From an uncultured Eubacteriaceae bacterium (lineage in GTDB: Bacteria; Bacillota; Clostridia; Eubacteriales; Eubacteriaceae), in the NCBI GenBank assembly GCA_947625175.1, contig CANQNI010000087.1, forward strand, positions 1-6,542: a stretch of DNA of 6,542 nt. Direction: 5' to 3'. Under the pieces are notes generated by a model, which was not told the DNA's origin, ran no database searches, and saw only the letters and a program-made list of their open reading frames with translations. Of this stretch, positions 1 to 5,427 are shown in pieces. Numbering within the stretch: position 1 is the first letter of the stretch; each line of letters starts with the position of its first letter. Position numbers and translations under genes: made by a program.

Positions 1-52
1 TTGTGTCTTCTTCCAGATGCTTTGCAATTTCCTTTAAATGCTCAATGACCAA
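1..52 (-). CDS. Possible start of a further gene (partial, leaves the window)
   Basis: A minus-strand frame starting at TTG (52-50) reads MVIEHLKEIAKHLEEDT and is open to the edge. GAGGAA lies a usual distance upstream, and the start would overlap the end of the resolvase-like gene by 11 bases, as other genes do here. The visible residues look like an amphipathic helix. Seventeen codons do not allow a family call, and the true start may lie elsewhere. Confidence 0.35.
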   Translation of the reverse strand, partial: MVIEHLKEIAKHLEEDT

Positions 53-377
53 GGTGTTCCTCGTACGCTTTGTAAAGTTCCATCCAGTCTGTTAGCTCCA
101 TCGTTACTAACCAGGGCTTTCTGTTCTTCCTGTGAAAGACCGTAGGTATTTCGTGATTGACTGAGGCGTCTCTTTTTGACTGCTCCATCGCTTTGTAAAT
201 ATTTAGCTTTTCTACTCTTTTAACTTCAATATGCACATCGAGGAGCCCCTCAACGTCTGCATCGCCGTTGGCACCGGAAAATTGCTGACCCCTCCATGCG
301 TTGTAGCCATAGTCTTTTAAGATGTTAGCTAACTCACGTTCACCTACTGCACCTTTGTTTCTGCTGTTGATTGTCAA
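42..377 (-). CDS. PD-(D/E)XK Holliday junction resolvase-like nuclease (phage type)
   Basis: The 111-residue protein matches small phage proteins annotated as Holliday junction resolvases of the PD-(D/E)XK fold. It starts with INSRNKGAVGERELANIL, where E13 or E15 is the first acid. GYNAWRGQQFSGANGDADV supplies D39 and D41, HIEVKRVE gives E51-V-K53, and EQSKRDA carries Q66. The last part, VFHRKNRKPWLVTM, is typical of the family and probably helps bind DNA. The role would be to resolve branched intermediates late in replication or recombination; structure specificity is inferred. The start is TTG at 377: a stop codon lies only four codons upstream in frame and the family N-terminus begins right after it. 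The ribosome site is weak (AGGTTGG), so coupling to the preceding gene, 4 bases away, is likely. Confidence 0.88.
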   Translation of the reverse strand: MTINSRNKGAVGERELANILKDYGYNAWRGQQFSGANGDADVEGLLDVHIEVKRVEKLNIYKAMEQSKRDASVNHEIPTVFHRKNRKPWLVTMELTDWMELYKAYEEHLGH

Positions 378-381
378 ACTA

Positions 382-816
382 TTACCAACCTAATTCAAGA
401 TCATCGCTTTCAATAATTTTTCCATCAATCCAAGCTGGTAAATAATACTGATCATTAGATTTAATAAATCTAACTACTTGATTTTCGTTATATGGTCTTT
501 TCTGAATAGTACCTGCTCCAAATTTACCAATCCAATTCGAAAAATCATTTACATTGATTTCGTTATAATCAATTCCAAATGAATCAGCCATTATTGATAA
601 AACATAATTAGTCGTTTCAGGATCATTTTCGTTAAAAGTAAGACGACTACAAGCTGTAGCGTCTTGACCAGATACTTTATAAGTAAAAGTAACGTAATCA
701 TGTTCTGACGGACTGGTTTCAGGTTTAGGTTCTACTGATATAATTTTTAATCTATAATTACCGTTTGGAATTCTTTCGAATTTCTTTTTAGGTGGTTCAT
801 AATTCCAATTAATCAT
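382..816 (-). CDS. DUF669-type probable ssDNA-binding protein (144 aa)
   Basis: The pattern is that of a second DUF669-like group: an N-terminal MINWNYEPP, a first beta hairpin at IPNGNYRLKIISVEPKP (17-33), LTFNENDPETTNYVLSIMADSFG (59-81), then W95-I-G-K-FGAG (95-102) and a closing DQYYLPAW (121-128). It ends DDLELGW, closely matching the EEIDVQW ending of the SSB-like protein upstream in the operon: two acids, an aliphatic, an acid, an aliphatic, any residue, then a terminal tryptophan. This fits an SSB-style partner-binding tip. The ATG at 816 is preceded by CCAGGAGTTAATA and overlaps the previous gene by 8 bases, and the resolvase-like gene follows after 4 bases. Length is usual for the family. 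Why an operon needs it beside the 3941-4375 protein is unclear; they may serve different steps. Confidence 0.75.
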   Translation of the reverse strand: MINWNYEPPKKKFERIPNGNYRLKIISVEPKPETSPSEHDYVTFTYKVSGQDATACSRLTFNENDPETTNYVLSIMADSFGIDYNEINVNDFSNWIGKFGAGTIQKRPYNENQVVRFIKSNDQYYLPAWIDGKIIESDDLELGW

Positions 817-1387
817 TATTAACTCCTGGCTCTAGATATCTTGAAATAACATAATTATCTTCAGAAATCTTCATTGCTAAACATTTTCCTTTTCGCCCTA
901 TAAGTTGATCCCAATTCATTTTGTATGGTTCACCTCTTTTTAGTAATCCTGCCGAAAGAAATAGTTCACATAATCTAAATTGATATTCTTTACTTACTAT
1001 GAAATAATCTTCAATAATAAAATTAATATTATTAACTTTAAACAAAAATTCTACAGCGGCTATTTTTCTACCTTTACATTCGAGTTTTTCGACACCTAGA
1101 ATTTCGTAATCCGAAATTTCATAGTTATTGAACTCTTTTTCATAGTCGTCTTTAACAATGAATTTAAGTTTAATGTTTGTTTGTAGAGCAGAATCAAATT
1201 TATCGTATATAGTTTTTAGGTTATTTTTAATAAAATTAAGTGAATCTAGTTTTACGGTATCTGATTCTTGCTCTATGAGTTTTTGTATTTCTTCACTACT
1301 TTCAAAGGCATAATCTAAACCGCTTCTCAATCTGATATTCTGTCCGTTTTGATTATCGGAAAAAATTTTCCAGTTTTTGTATTCCAT
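809..1387 (-). CDS. DUF669-like SSB-type protein with an N-terminal helical extension (192 aa)
   Basis: Residues 85-187 resemble the SSB-like protein at 3941-4375. YFIVSKEYQFRLCELFLSAGL (128-148) aligns with its WIVLTNKTVWKIASFFRSIGL. KMNWDQLIGRKGKC (156-169) aligns with its KMKWKESIGRSGRC. YLEP (184-187) aligns with its YIDP. Residues 1-80 are extra and largely helical, with no recognised domain. Unlike its two relatives it ends PGVNND and has no acidic tryptophan tip. The ATG at 1387 follows TTAAGGAGATTAG, a strong ribosome site that includes the stop of the previous gene. The stop overlaps the next gene by 8 bases. The DNA is unusually AT-rich (11 G or C in 961-1020, 12 in 1201-1260), which suggests separate acquisition. 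ssDNA binding is inferred from remote similarity; an inhibitor or accessory role is possible. Confidence 0.65.
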   Translation of the reverse strand: MEYKNWKIFSDNQNGQNIRLRSGLDYAFESSEEIQKLIEQESDTVKLDSLNFIKNNLKTIYDKFDSALQTNIKLKFIVKDDYEKEFNNYEISDYEILGVEKLECKGRKIAAVEFLFKVNNINFIIEDYFIVSKEYQFRLCELFLSAGLLKRGEPYKMNWDQLIGRKGKCLAMKISEDNYVISRYLEPGVNND

Positions 1388-1396
1388 CTAATCTCC

Positions 1397-1699
1397 TTAA
1401 ATAAAACTTACTTGATCCACTCTGTCTGGATCATCCTTACCGTCTGTTTCGTTATAGACAACCTCAATTAGTTTTTTAATCTCTTCAGCCAAAGCCATTG
1501 CATCTAAAACTTCCTGTGCGCTTTGTTTAATTTTGATTCTGATAGTGTAAAGATCTTCCTTTAGCCATTTTTCGTTTAACCATGAACTTAAACTTAACAA
1601 CTCATCCGATCGTGACATTAAGTCACCAAAGACCGAACTGAGTTTATTGATATTCTGTTCCTGTAAATCTGAATAGCTTAACCACTCTTTCTTTGTCAT
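1397..1699 (-). CDS. Small helical protein of unknown function (100 aa)
   Basis: I do not recognise this family. From ATG at 1699 it encodes 100 residues. That start is chosen because CAAAGGAGAACGA lies directly before it, whereas the in-frame ATG at 1729 sits in a GC-rich palindrome with no ribosome site and would add ten unlikely residues. The protein is polar and looks almost wholly helical: residues 10-50 and 55-90 have regular leucine/isoleucine spacing with E and K between, suggesting two long helices or a coiled-coil hairpin. The tail is acidic (ETDGKDDPDRVD) and ends VSFI. It has no signal peptide, membrane segment or cysteine. It is the first gene after the repeat region and is 9 bases ahead of the next gene, so it could be a replication accessory factor. 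That is a guess from position only. Confidence 0.75.
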   Translation of the reverse strand: MTKKEWLSYSDLQEQNINKLSSVFGDLMSRSDELLSLSSWLNEKWLKEDLYTIRIKIKQSAQEVLDAMALAEEIKKLIEVVYNETDGKDDPDRVDQVSFI

Positions 1700-1718
1700 T
1701 CGTTCTCCTTTGCTTAAG

Positions 1719-1728
1719 TGGGCGCCCA
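1719..1728. repeat. 10 bp perfect palindrome TGGGCGCCCA
   Basis: It shares GTGGGCGC (1718-1725) with the arm of the long hairpin (1743-1750), making a 25 bp-spaced direct repeat. It lies just upstream of the ribosome site of the next gene, where a bound protein or an alternative RNA fold could affect expression. The function is not known. Confidence 0.5.
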
Positions 1729-1730
1729 TA

Positions 1731-1779
1731 GGCTCTGTGGTGGTGGGCGCGCTCTAAAGCGCCCGCTACCACAGGAGCC
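1731..1779. repeat. Long GC-rich imperfect hairpin
   Basis: Arms at 1731-1750 and 1759-1779 pair along about 20 bp with one bulged base: GGCTC, then TGTGGT, a 3-base imperfect step, then GGGCGC next to an 8-base loop. The imperfect step could form two G-U wobbles in a plus-strand RNA but would be C-A mismatches in the minus-strand transcript. It is far more GC-rich than the flanking genes. On the minus strand the stem is not followed by a T run, so it is not an ordinary intrinsic terminator. Possible roles are a single-strand initiation or primase-loading site, or a processing or attenuation structure. Confidence 0.65.
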
Positions 1780-1785
1780 TCAACC

Positions 1786-1810
1786 TACCACCAAAAAACT
1801 GGTGGTGGTA
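1786..1810. repeat. 8 bp inverted repeat, TACCACCA / TGGTGGTA
   Basis: The arms are 1786-1793 and 1803-1810 around a 9-base A-rich loop (plus strand). GGTGGT is also the start of the tandem repeat units, so the same short word recurs across the region. There is no T tract after the stem on the minus strand, so it is not a convincing terminator for the operon. Confidence 0.65.
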
Positions 1811-1834
1811 TTTCTATATAAGCGTCCCCCCACC

Positions 1835-1900
1835 ATTTTTTGGGAATAGGTTCCCACTAATCCCACTACTTAATGGGACATGGGTACCATTATTCCCACC
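1835..1900 (-). repeat. Tandem structured repeat, unit 2 (66 bp), with the start of a third
   Basis: This unit directly abuts unit 1. Plus-strand TCCCAC motifs lie at 1852 and 1861 (again 9 bp apart) and at 1894. Inverted repeats are TGGGAA-TAGG-TTCCCA (1841-1856), TCCCA-8 bases-TGGGA (1861-1878) and ATGG-GTA-CCAT (1880-1890). A third unit seems to begin on the minus strand at 1834 (GGTGGGGGGACG) but is not continued. Confidence 0.8.
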
Positions 1901-1968
1901 ACTGATTTTGGTAAATGGTTCCCACATATCCCACCATTTAATGGTTCATGGTTCCCATGTTTACCACC
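1901..1968 (-). repeat. Tandem structured repeat, unit 1 (68 bp)
   Basis: On the minus strand this unit starts GGTGGTAAAC two bases after the primase-helicase stop. It matches unit 2 at 46 of the first 60 positions without gaps. It holds two TCCCAC motifs on the plus strand (1920 and 1929, 9 bp apart) and small inverted repeats ACCAT-TTA-ATGGT (1933-1945) and CATGG-TTC-CCATG (1947-1959). Confidence 0.8.
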
Positions 1969-1970
1969 AC

Positions 1971-3947
1971 CTACTTGTTCTCTTTAAAGACCAACCCTTT
2001 ACTTCGTTTGTAAGTGTATTCTGTTGACAAATTGTTATAGGTTCTAAGTTTTTTTCTTAGAGTTTCTGAACCAATATTGAAGTATTTAGCCATATCTGAT
2101 TCATGAACAAACGTTCCATCGTCAGTTAACAAATCAAAACATTGATCTATTTCTTCAAGTGAATCTTCAATTGTTTTAGGCTTTGCCTGGAATGCTGCAT
2201 AATTTCTATACTCGGCATTATCAAGAAGACCGAAATAATCGACTTCATGAACAGGAAAACGAAAGAACACATTAACCGGTTTAAAAGGTGGGAACTCCCT
2301 TAAGGTTCCTTCAATACGCCAGGCTGAACAGTCTTTGTATTTATCATTATGTTGATAGGTTTTATTTTCCAGCTCTATCATATCGAGTATGGCGTCTGGA
2401 TCCCTGGCAAAGACACCGGAACCGCTAGCCCTGTCTATTGCTCTTTTACCACCTTGATTCCCTTTAGAATGATGGTGACAATAAATAAGACTAACGCCTA
2501 ATTCTGTTGTTAATTTATCGAATTGGTTAGTAAAAGCCGCAATATCCCCTGCAGCATTTTCATCCCCTGATTGAACTTTATAAACTGGATCAAGAATAAT
2601 AACGTCATAGTTTTCAGGTTGAATCCTTGAAATAATTTTAGGTGTGAGTTTCTGCATCGGCTGAGCCTTACCTCTTAAGCTCCATATCCTTAAGTTTTCA
2701 GGAGAGTCAATCTCGATATTTAAAGCGTCATAGACGTTTTTAACTCTATGCATAAAACTCGATTCATCTATTTCCAGGTTGATATATAAAACCTTTGACT
2801 TTCTGCATTCAAAACCGAACCACGTTTTACCCTCTGCCAGAGCTATACCGAGTTCAATCAGGCTAAAACTTTTACCCGCTTTACTTGAACCAGACACCAG
2901 CATTTTATGTCCTTGTCTTAGGACACCTTTAATGAGTTCCGGTGCGAGTTCAGGCATATTTTCAAGAACTTCTTTAAAGCTTTTAATCTCTGGCAGTTCA
3001 ATATCGTTAAAGCCGTTTTCAACGTATTCCTGCCAGGTTGCAAAGTCGCCATAGCCTGTGTGGATATCAATCAGGTATTGTCTTTCATTGCCCCTGTCAA
3101 TACCAGGAAGCCGTGAAAGCCTTGCAGCGTTTTTATTCTGTTTGTCTACCGGGAAATTTTGTTTTTCGAGTGTCTTATGAAGAAATTGAACGCGCCTGTT
3201 ATATTCATCCAGGTCTTCTGCATCTACTTTGACAACAGCGTGGATACTTCTTCCACCTGAATTAACTATAGCGGCGCACGGAAGTCGAAGTTTGTAAATT
3301 GTTTCTAACTGGGTTTCTAAATCTGTTTCATCACTTTCAATGAGGGTATACCTTAATTTAGTAATGTTGTTGTTAGAAACGCCCTGTCCGTCAACTGGAT
3401 TAATGCGCACCCATACGCCGGCATCGTGGTTATAGTCGCCTATAACATTCTCGATTTCACCGTCATATTTAATAAAATCAGCCATTAACTCTTTGGCTGA
3501 TTCATTAAATCCTCTATCTGCAGGGCTGTACTTTCCATTTTCAAGTTGTACAGACTTAGTAACAATTGATACCTGGTCTTCCTTGTCAAAGAGGGCTCTC
3601 AGGTAAACAAGAAAATCATTATCTTTCTGAGGTGGTATTCCGTCATCAATAACATCATTCCATTCCAGTCCAGTTATTTCATTAAGCGGTTCAAAGCCGT
3701 TTTGAATAGCCCGGTAAAATACGGTGGCTTTATTGATTCCAGAAGAATTAAAACTGTACCACTTCTTTTCAAAAACGCCTGCCTGATACCTAGCAGGATC
3801 TCTTTTAGACCACTCATCCCAATCCTGCCAGGAAACGACATAGCCATCGTTGGCGGCGCTTTTAAGTCCCATTCCGACCTCAAGCCACTCTCCATAATCA
3901 AGTGAACTTGGGTCGATAAAATTTAAAGCCTGTAAAATATCTACCAT
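1971..3947 (-). CDS. Phage primase-helicase (PriCT-2 / AEP primase / RepA-like AAA_25 ATPase)
   Basis: A 658-residue fusion that could both prime and unwind DNA. Residues 3-85 form a PriCT-2-like domain (ALNFIDPSSLDYGEWLEVG, WDEWSKRDPARY, KKWYSF). Residues 150-295 carry archaeo-eukaryotic primase motifs: E204-S-D206, S230-G-G-R-S-I-H236, and D268 in FPVDKQNKNAARLSRLPG. Residues 345-525 form a RecA-like helicase ATPase with Walker A GSSKAGKS (353-360), Walker B VIILDP (449-454), HHHSKG (491-496) and RASGSGVFARDPDA (506-519). The C-terminus (595-650) has a helix-turn-helix-like stretch, SDMAKYFNIGSETLRKKL, that may bind DNA. All catalytic motifs look intact. The ATG at 3947 has only a weak AGAAGAAA upstream, so coupling to the preceding overlapping gene is likely. 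Tandem repeats begin two bases after the TAG stop, a usual place for a phage origin. Confidence 0.9.
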   Translation of the reverse strand: MVDILQALNFIDPSSLDYGEWLEVGMGLKSAANDGYVVSWQDWDEWSKRDPARYQAGVFEKKWYSFNSSGINKATVFYRAIQNGFEPLNEITGLEWNDVIDDGIPPQKDNDFLVYLRALFDKEDQVSIVTKSVQLENGKYSPADRGFNESAKELMADFIKYDGEIENVIGDYNHDAGVWVRINPVDGQGVSNNNITKLRYTLIESDETDLETQLETIYKLRLPCAAIVNSGGRSIHAVVKVDAEDLDEYNRRVQFLHKTLEKQNFPVDKQNKNAARLSRLPGIDRGNERQYLIDIHTGYGDFATWQEYVENGFNDIELPEIKSFKEVLENMPELAPELIKGVLRQGHKMLVSGSSKAGKSFSLIELGIALAEGKTWFGFECRKSKVLYINLEIDESSFMHRVKNVYDALNIEIDSPENLRIWSLRGKAQPMQKLTPKIISRIQPENYDVIILDPVYKVQSGDENAAGDIAAFTNQFDKLTTELGVSLIYCHHHSKGNQGGKRAIDRASGSGVFARDPDAILDMIELENKTYQHNDKYKDCSAWRIEGTLREFPPFKPVNVFFRFPVHEVDYFGLLDNAEYRNYAAFQAKPKTIEDSLEEIDQCFDLLTDDGTFVHESDMAKYFNIGSETLRKKLRTYNNLSTEYTYKRSKGLVFKENK

Positions 3948-4375
3948 TGGACATCAATTTCTTCTGGTGGATCTATGTAGGCATAAACGCTGTTGGTTTT
4001 GTAGGTGTTGCCTTTTTGGCTTTCTCTTTCTTCCTGTGCCAAAGTGCAACGCCCGCTTCTTCCAATAGATTCTTTCCACTTCATTTTTACTTTTTCGCCA
4101 TGTTTCTTAAGTCCGATTGATCTAAAGAAACTGGCAATCTTCCAGACGGTTTTATTGGTAAGTACAATCCAGTCTTTTACAATGGCTTTCTTTTTCCCGT
4201 CTGTTACTTCAAGTTCAAGAATAGCCATATTGTTGTGGGTATCCTTAGTCTTACCTCTTTCAAAACTCTTAACTGTAAAATCGTAGTCACCAGGTTCTAA
4301 TACCACGTATTCAAACTCTTGACCGTCATCTATCTCTTCTTCCCAATCTAATCCAATTACTTCTTCTGGCATCAT
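3941..4375 (-). CDS. DUF669-like, probable OB-fold ssDNA-binding protein
   Basis: This 144-residue protein matches phage DUF669-type proteins, which are treated as SSB-like. An N-terminal GLDWEEEIDDG (8-18) leads to a beta-rich core with LEPGDYDFTVKSFERG (26-41), NMAILELEV (49-57) and TVWKIASFFRSIGLKKHGE (76-94), then an IGRSGRC turn (104-110). The last seven residues, EEIDVQW, form an acidic-hydrophobic tip ending in tryptophan, recalling the acidic aromatic C-terminal tips of bacterial SSB and T7 gp2.5. AAAGGAG lies just upstream. Two ATG codons are adjacent (4375 and 4372), and the second has the more usual spacing. It overlaps the primase-helicase start by 7 bases. Its position between the ATPase and primase-helicase suggests it coats ssDNA for both; no binding residue is proven by sequence alone. 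Confidence 0.8.
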   Translation of the reverse strand: MMPEEVIGLDWEEEIDDGQEFEYVVLEPGDYDFTVKSFERGKTKDTHNNMAILELEVTDGKKKAIVKDWIVLTNKTVWKIASFFRSIGLKKHGEKVKMKWKESIGRSGRCTLAQEERESQKGNTYKTNSVYAYIDPPEEIDVQW

Positions 4376-5427
4376 TACGCTCCTTTACTTTTTAATAATC
4401 CGGATTTAAAGTTATCCCATTTATCAAGAACATTCTTTTTTAAGAAATTCTTGTCAAAATCGGCTAATCTGTTTCCTTTACCGGATACTGGTTTAATTTT
4501 CTTGCTTTTAATAAATTCGACCGCTTCACTTTCCTTAAGACCATCTTGGGTTAAGCGGGTGATAATTTTAGCGGCTGTTGGATCCCCTACTATATCCTTT
4601 AAATCCTCAGCATCTTCATCCTGTACAATCATCGGTTCATCAAGATCATCTTCATCATCAACCAAGAGTGGATCATTTTCTGTAACATGCATAGTTGGAG
4701 CAGGTTCAAACTGAAAGATTTGTTTGATGGAATCATAGTTAAGTGGTAGTTCTTCATCCAATCCAAAACGGTTTTTAGCATCCCAGGTTGGAGAGTGGGT
4801 AGTATAAATAACCCTTTTACCACCAGTAGCCTTGTAGCTCTTTCCCATCTTTCCATCGGCTTTTACCACATCAATCTTGTAATTTAGGAATAAAACAAAG
4901 TCGCCCCATTCTTTGATAGCCTGAGCTGTCTTCTTTTCAAGTTTAAGTTCATATCTGTCGTAAGCTCCAAACTCATCAGGCTGTTCAAATTTGGTGAGTT
5001 TACTGTGTCCCAGAAAAACAATATTGATTTGATAATCTCTGTTAAGACGTGTGAGCTTGTTTAAAAACTTCTGGAACTCATCTTTTAAGTACATATAGCC
5101 TCTGCCATAATCAGGTTGGGCAATGCTATCAATCTTATGTTTAGCTAATGTGGAATAATTGCAGTGGAGTTCAGCCATATCAGCGGTATCAATAACAATC
5201 GTTTTAAAATCACCAGACTTGGCTATTTCTTCAACAGTTTCATTAATGGATTTCCAATCCCATTTGTTTTCATCAATTCGCTGAACGTCTAATTGGTTGG
5301 TTCCATTTTCAAGATCAAGGAATACTGGTTTTGGGAAATGGCTTGCTAGTGTACTTTTACCAACGCCTTCAGGACCGTATATGATTCCTTTAACGGCTGT
5401 TTTTTTCTGACCGGTGCTAATTTTCAA
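4375..5427 (-). CDS. Phage P-loop ATPase, AAA_24 / Sak4-like recombinase family
   Basis: A 350-residue RecA-fold type ATPase. Walker A is GPEGVGKS at residues 18-25 and Walker B is TIVIDTAD at 76-83, with D80 as the likely acidic residue. FLGHSK at 138-143 fits a sensor position. This layout is typical of the phage nucleotide-binding proteins grouped with Sak4, remote RecA relatives that help anneal or pair ssDNA together with a cognate SSB. The core ends near residue 240. It is followed by a very acidic stretch (15 of residues 250-280 are D or E) and a lysine-rich tail at 281-350. The start is TTG at 5427, backed by a strong GGAGGGAGGAAC that lies inside the end of the nuclease gene; there is no nearby in-frame ATG. 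Its stop overlaps the next ATG by one base (TAATG), so translation is probably coupled. Sak4-type recombination is inferred from family and neighbours. Confidence 0.85.
   Translation of the reverse strand: MKISTGQKKTAVKGIIYGPEGVGKSTLASHFPKPVFLDLENGTNQLDVQRIDENKWDWKSINETVEEIAKSGDFKTIVIDTADMAELHCNYSTLAKHKIDSIAQPDYGRGYMYLKDEFQKFLNKLTRLNRDYQINIVFLGHSKLTKFEQPDEFGAYDRYELKLEKKTAQAIKEWGDFVLFLNYKIDVVKADGKMGKSYKATGGKRVIYTTHSPTWDAKNRFGLDEELPLNYDSIKQIFQFEPAPTMHVTENDPLLVDDEDDLDEPMIVQDEDAEDLKDIVGDPTAAKIITRLTQDGLKESEAVEFIKSKKIKPVSGKGNRLADFDKNFLKKNVLDKWDNFKSGLLKSKGA

Larger units (their letters stand above)
1700..1970. other. Structured non-coding region after the primase-helicase; candidate replication origin
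   Basis: This is the only gene-free stretch of any length. It holds, from the primase-helicase side, two tandem 66-68 bp repeats (1835-1968), a run of G on the minus strand with an AT-rich patch (1811-1830), an inverted repeat (1786-1810), a GC-rich long hairpin (1731-1779) and a 10 bp palindrome (1719-1728). Only tiny reading frames without a ribosome site occur here. Repeats close to the replication gene, followed by an AT-rich patch and hairpins, are the layout of iteron-type origins, and some Firmicute phages carry their origin in non-coding DNA within the replication module. Origin function is inferred. An operator or structured leader RNA for the downstream genes is the main alternative. 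Confidence 0.5.

Noticed and set aside
1700..1729. Longer start (ATG at 1729) for the small helical protein
   Set aside because: It has no ribosome site and sits in the GC-rich palindrome, while the ATG at 1699 has an ideal AAAGGAG.
1731..1810. Intrinsic terminator at the hairpins
   Set aside because: Neither stem is followed by a T run in the direction of transcription, and genes continue just downstream with good ribosome sites.
1811..1826. Possible promoter with TATATA as a -10 box
   Set aside because: No acceptable -35 box lies 16-18 bases upstream on either strand. The AT-rich patch fits a melting site just as well.
1890..1945. Tiny frame MVGYVGTIYQNQWWE in the repeat region
   Set aside because: It has 15 codons, no ribosome site, and is not kept open in the second repeat unit.
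1830..1968. CRISPR array
   Set aside because: The units are directly adjacent and diverged along their whole length. There are no identical repeats separated by unique spacers and no cas genes; the nuclease at 5417-6517 is only a fold relative of Cas4.
2779..3232. Plus-strand open frames opposite the primase-helicase
   Set aside because: They are antisense to a gene with clear conserved motifs, resemble no family I know, and lie within an otherwise all-minus-strand operon.
3674..4856. Other open frames inside the primase-helicase, SSB-like and ATPase genes, on both strands
   Set aside because: They overlap the real reading frames entirely and have no domain signal, so they are shadows.
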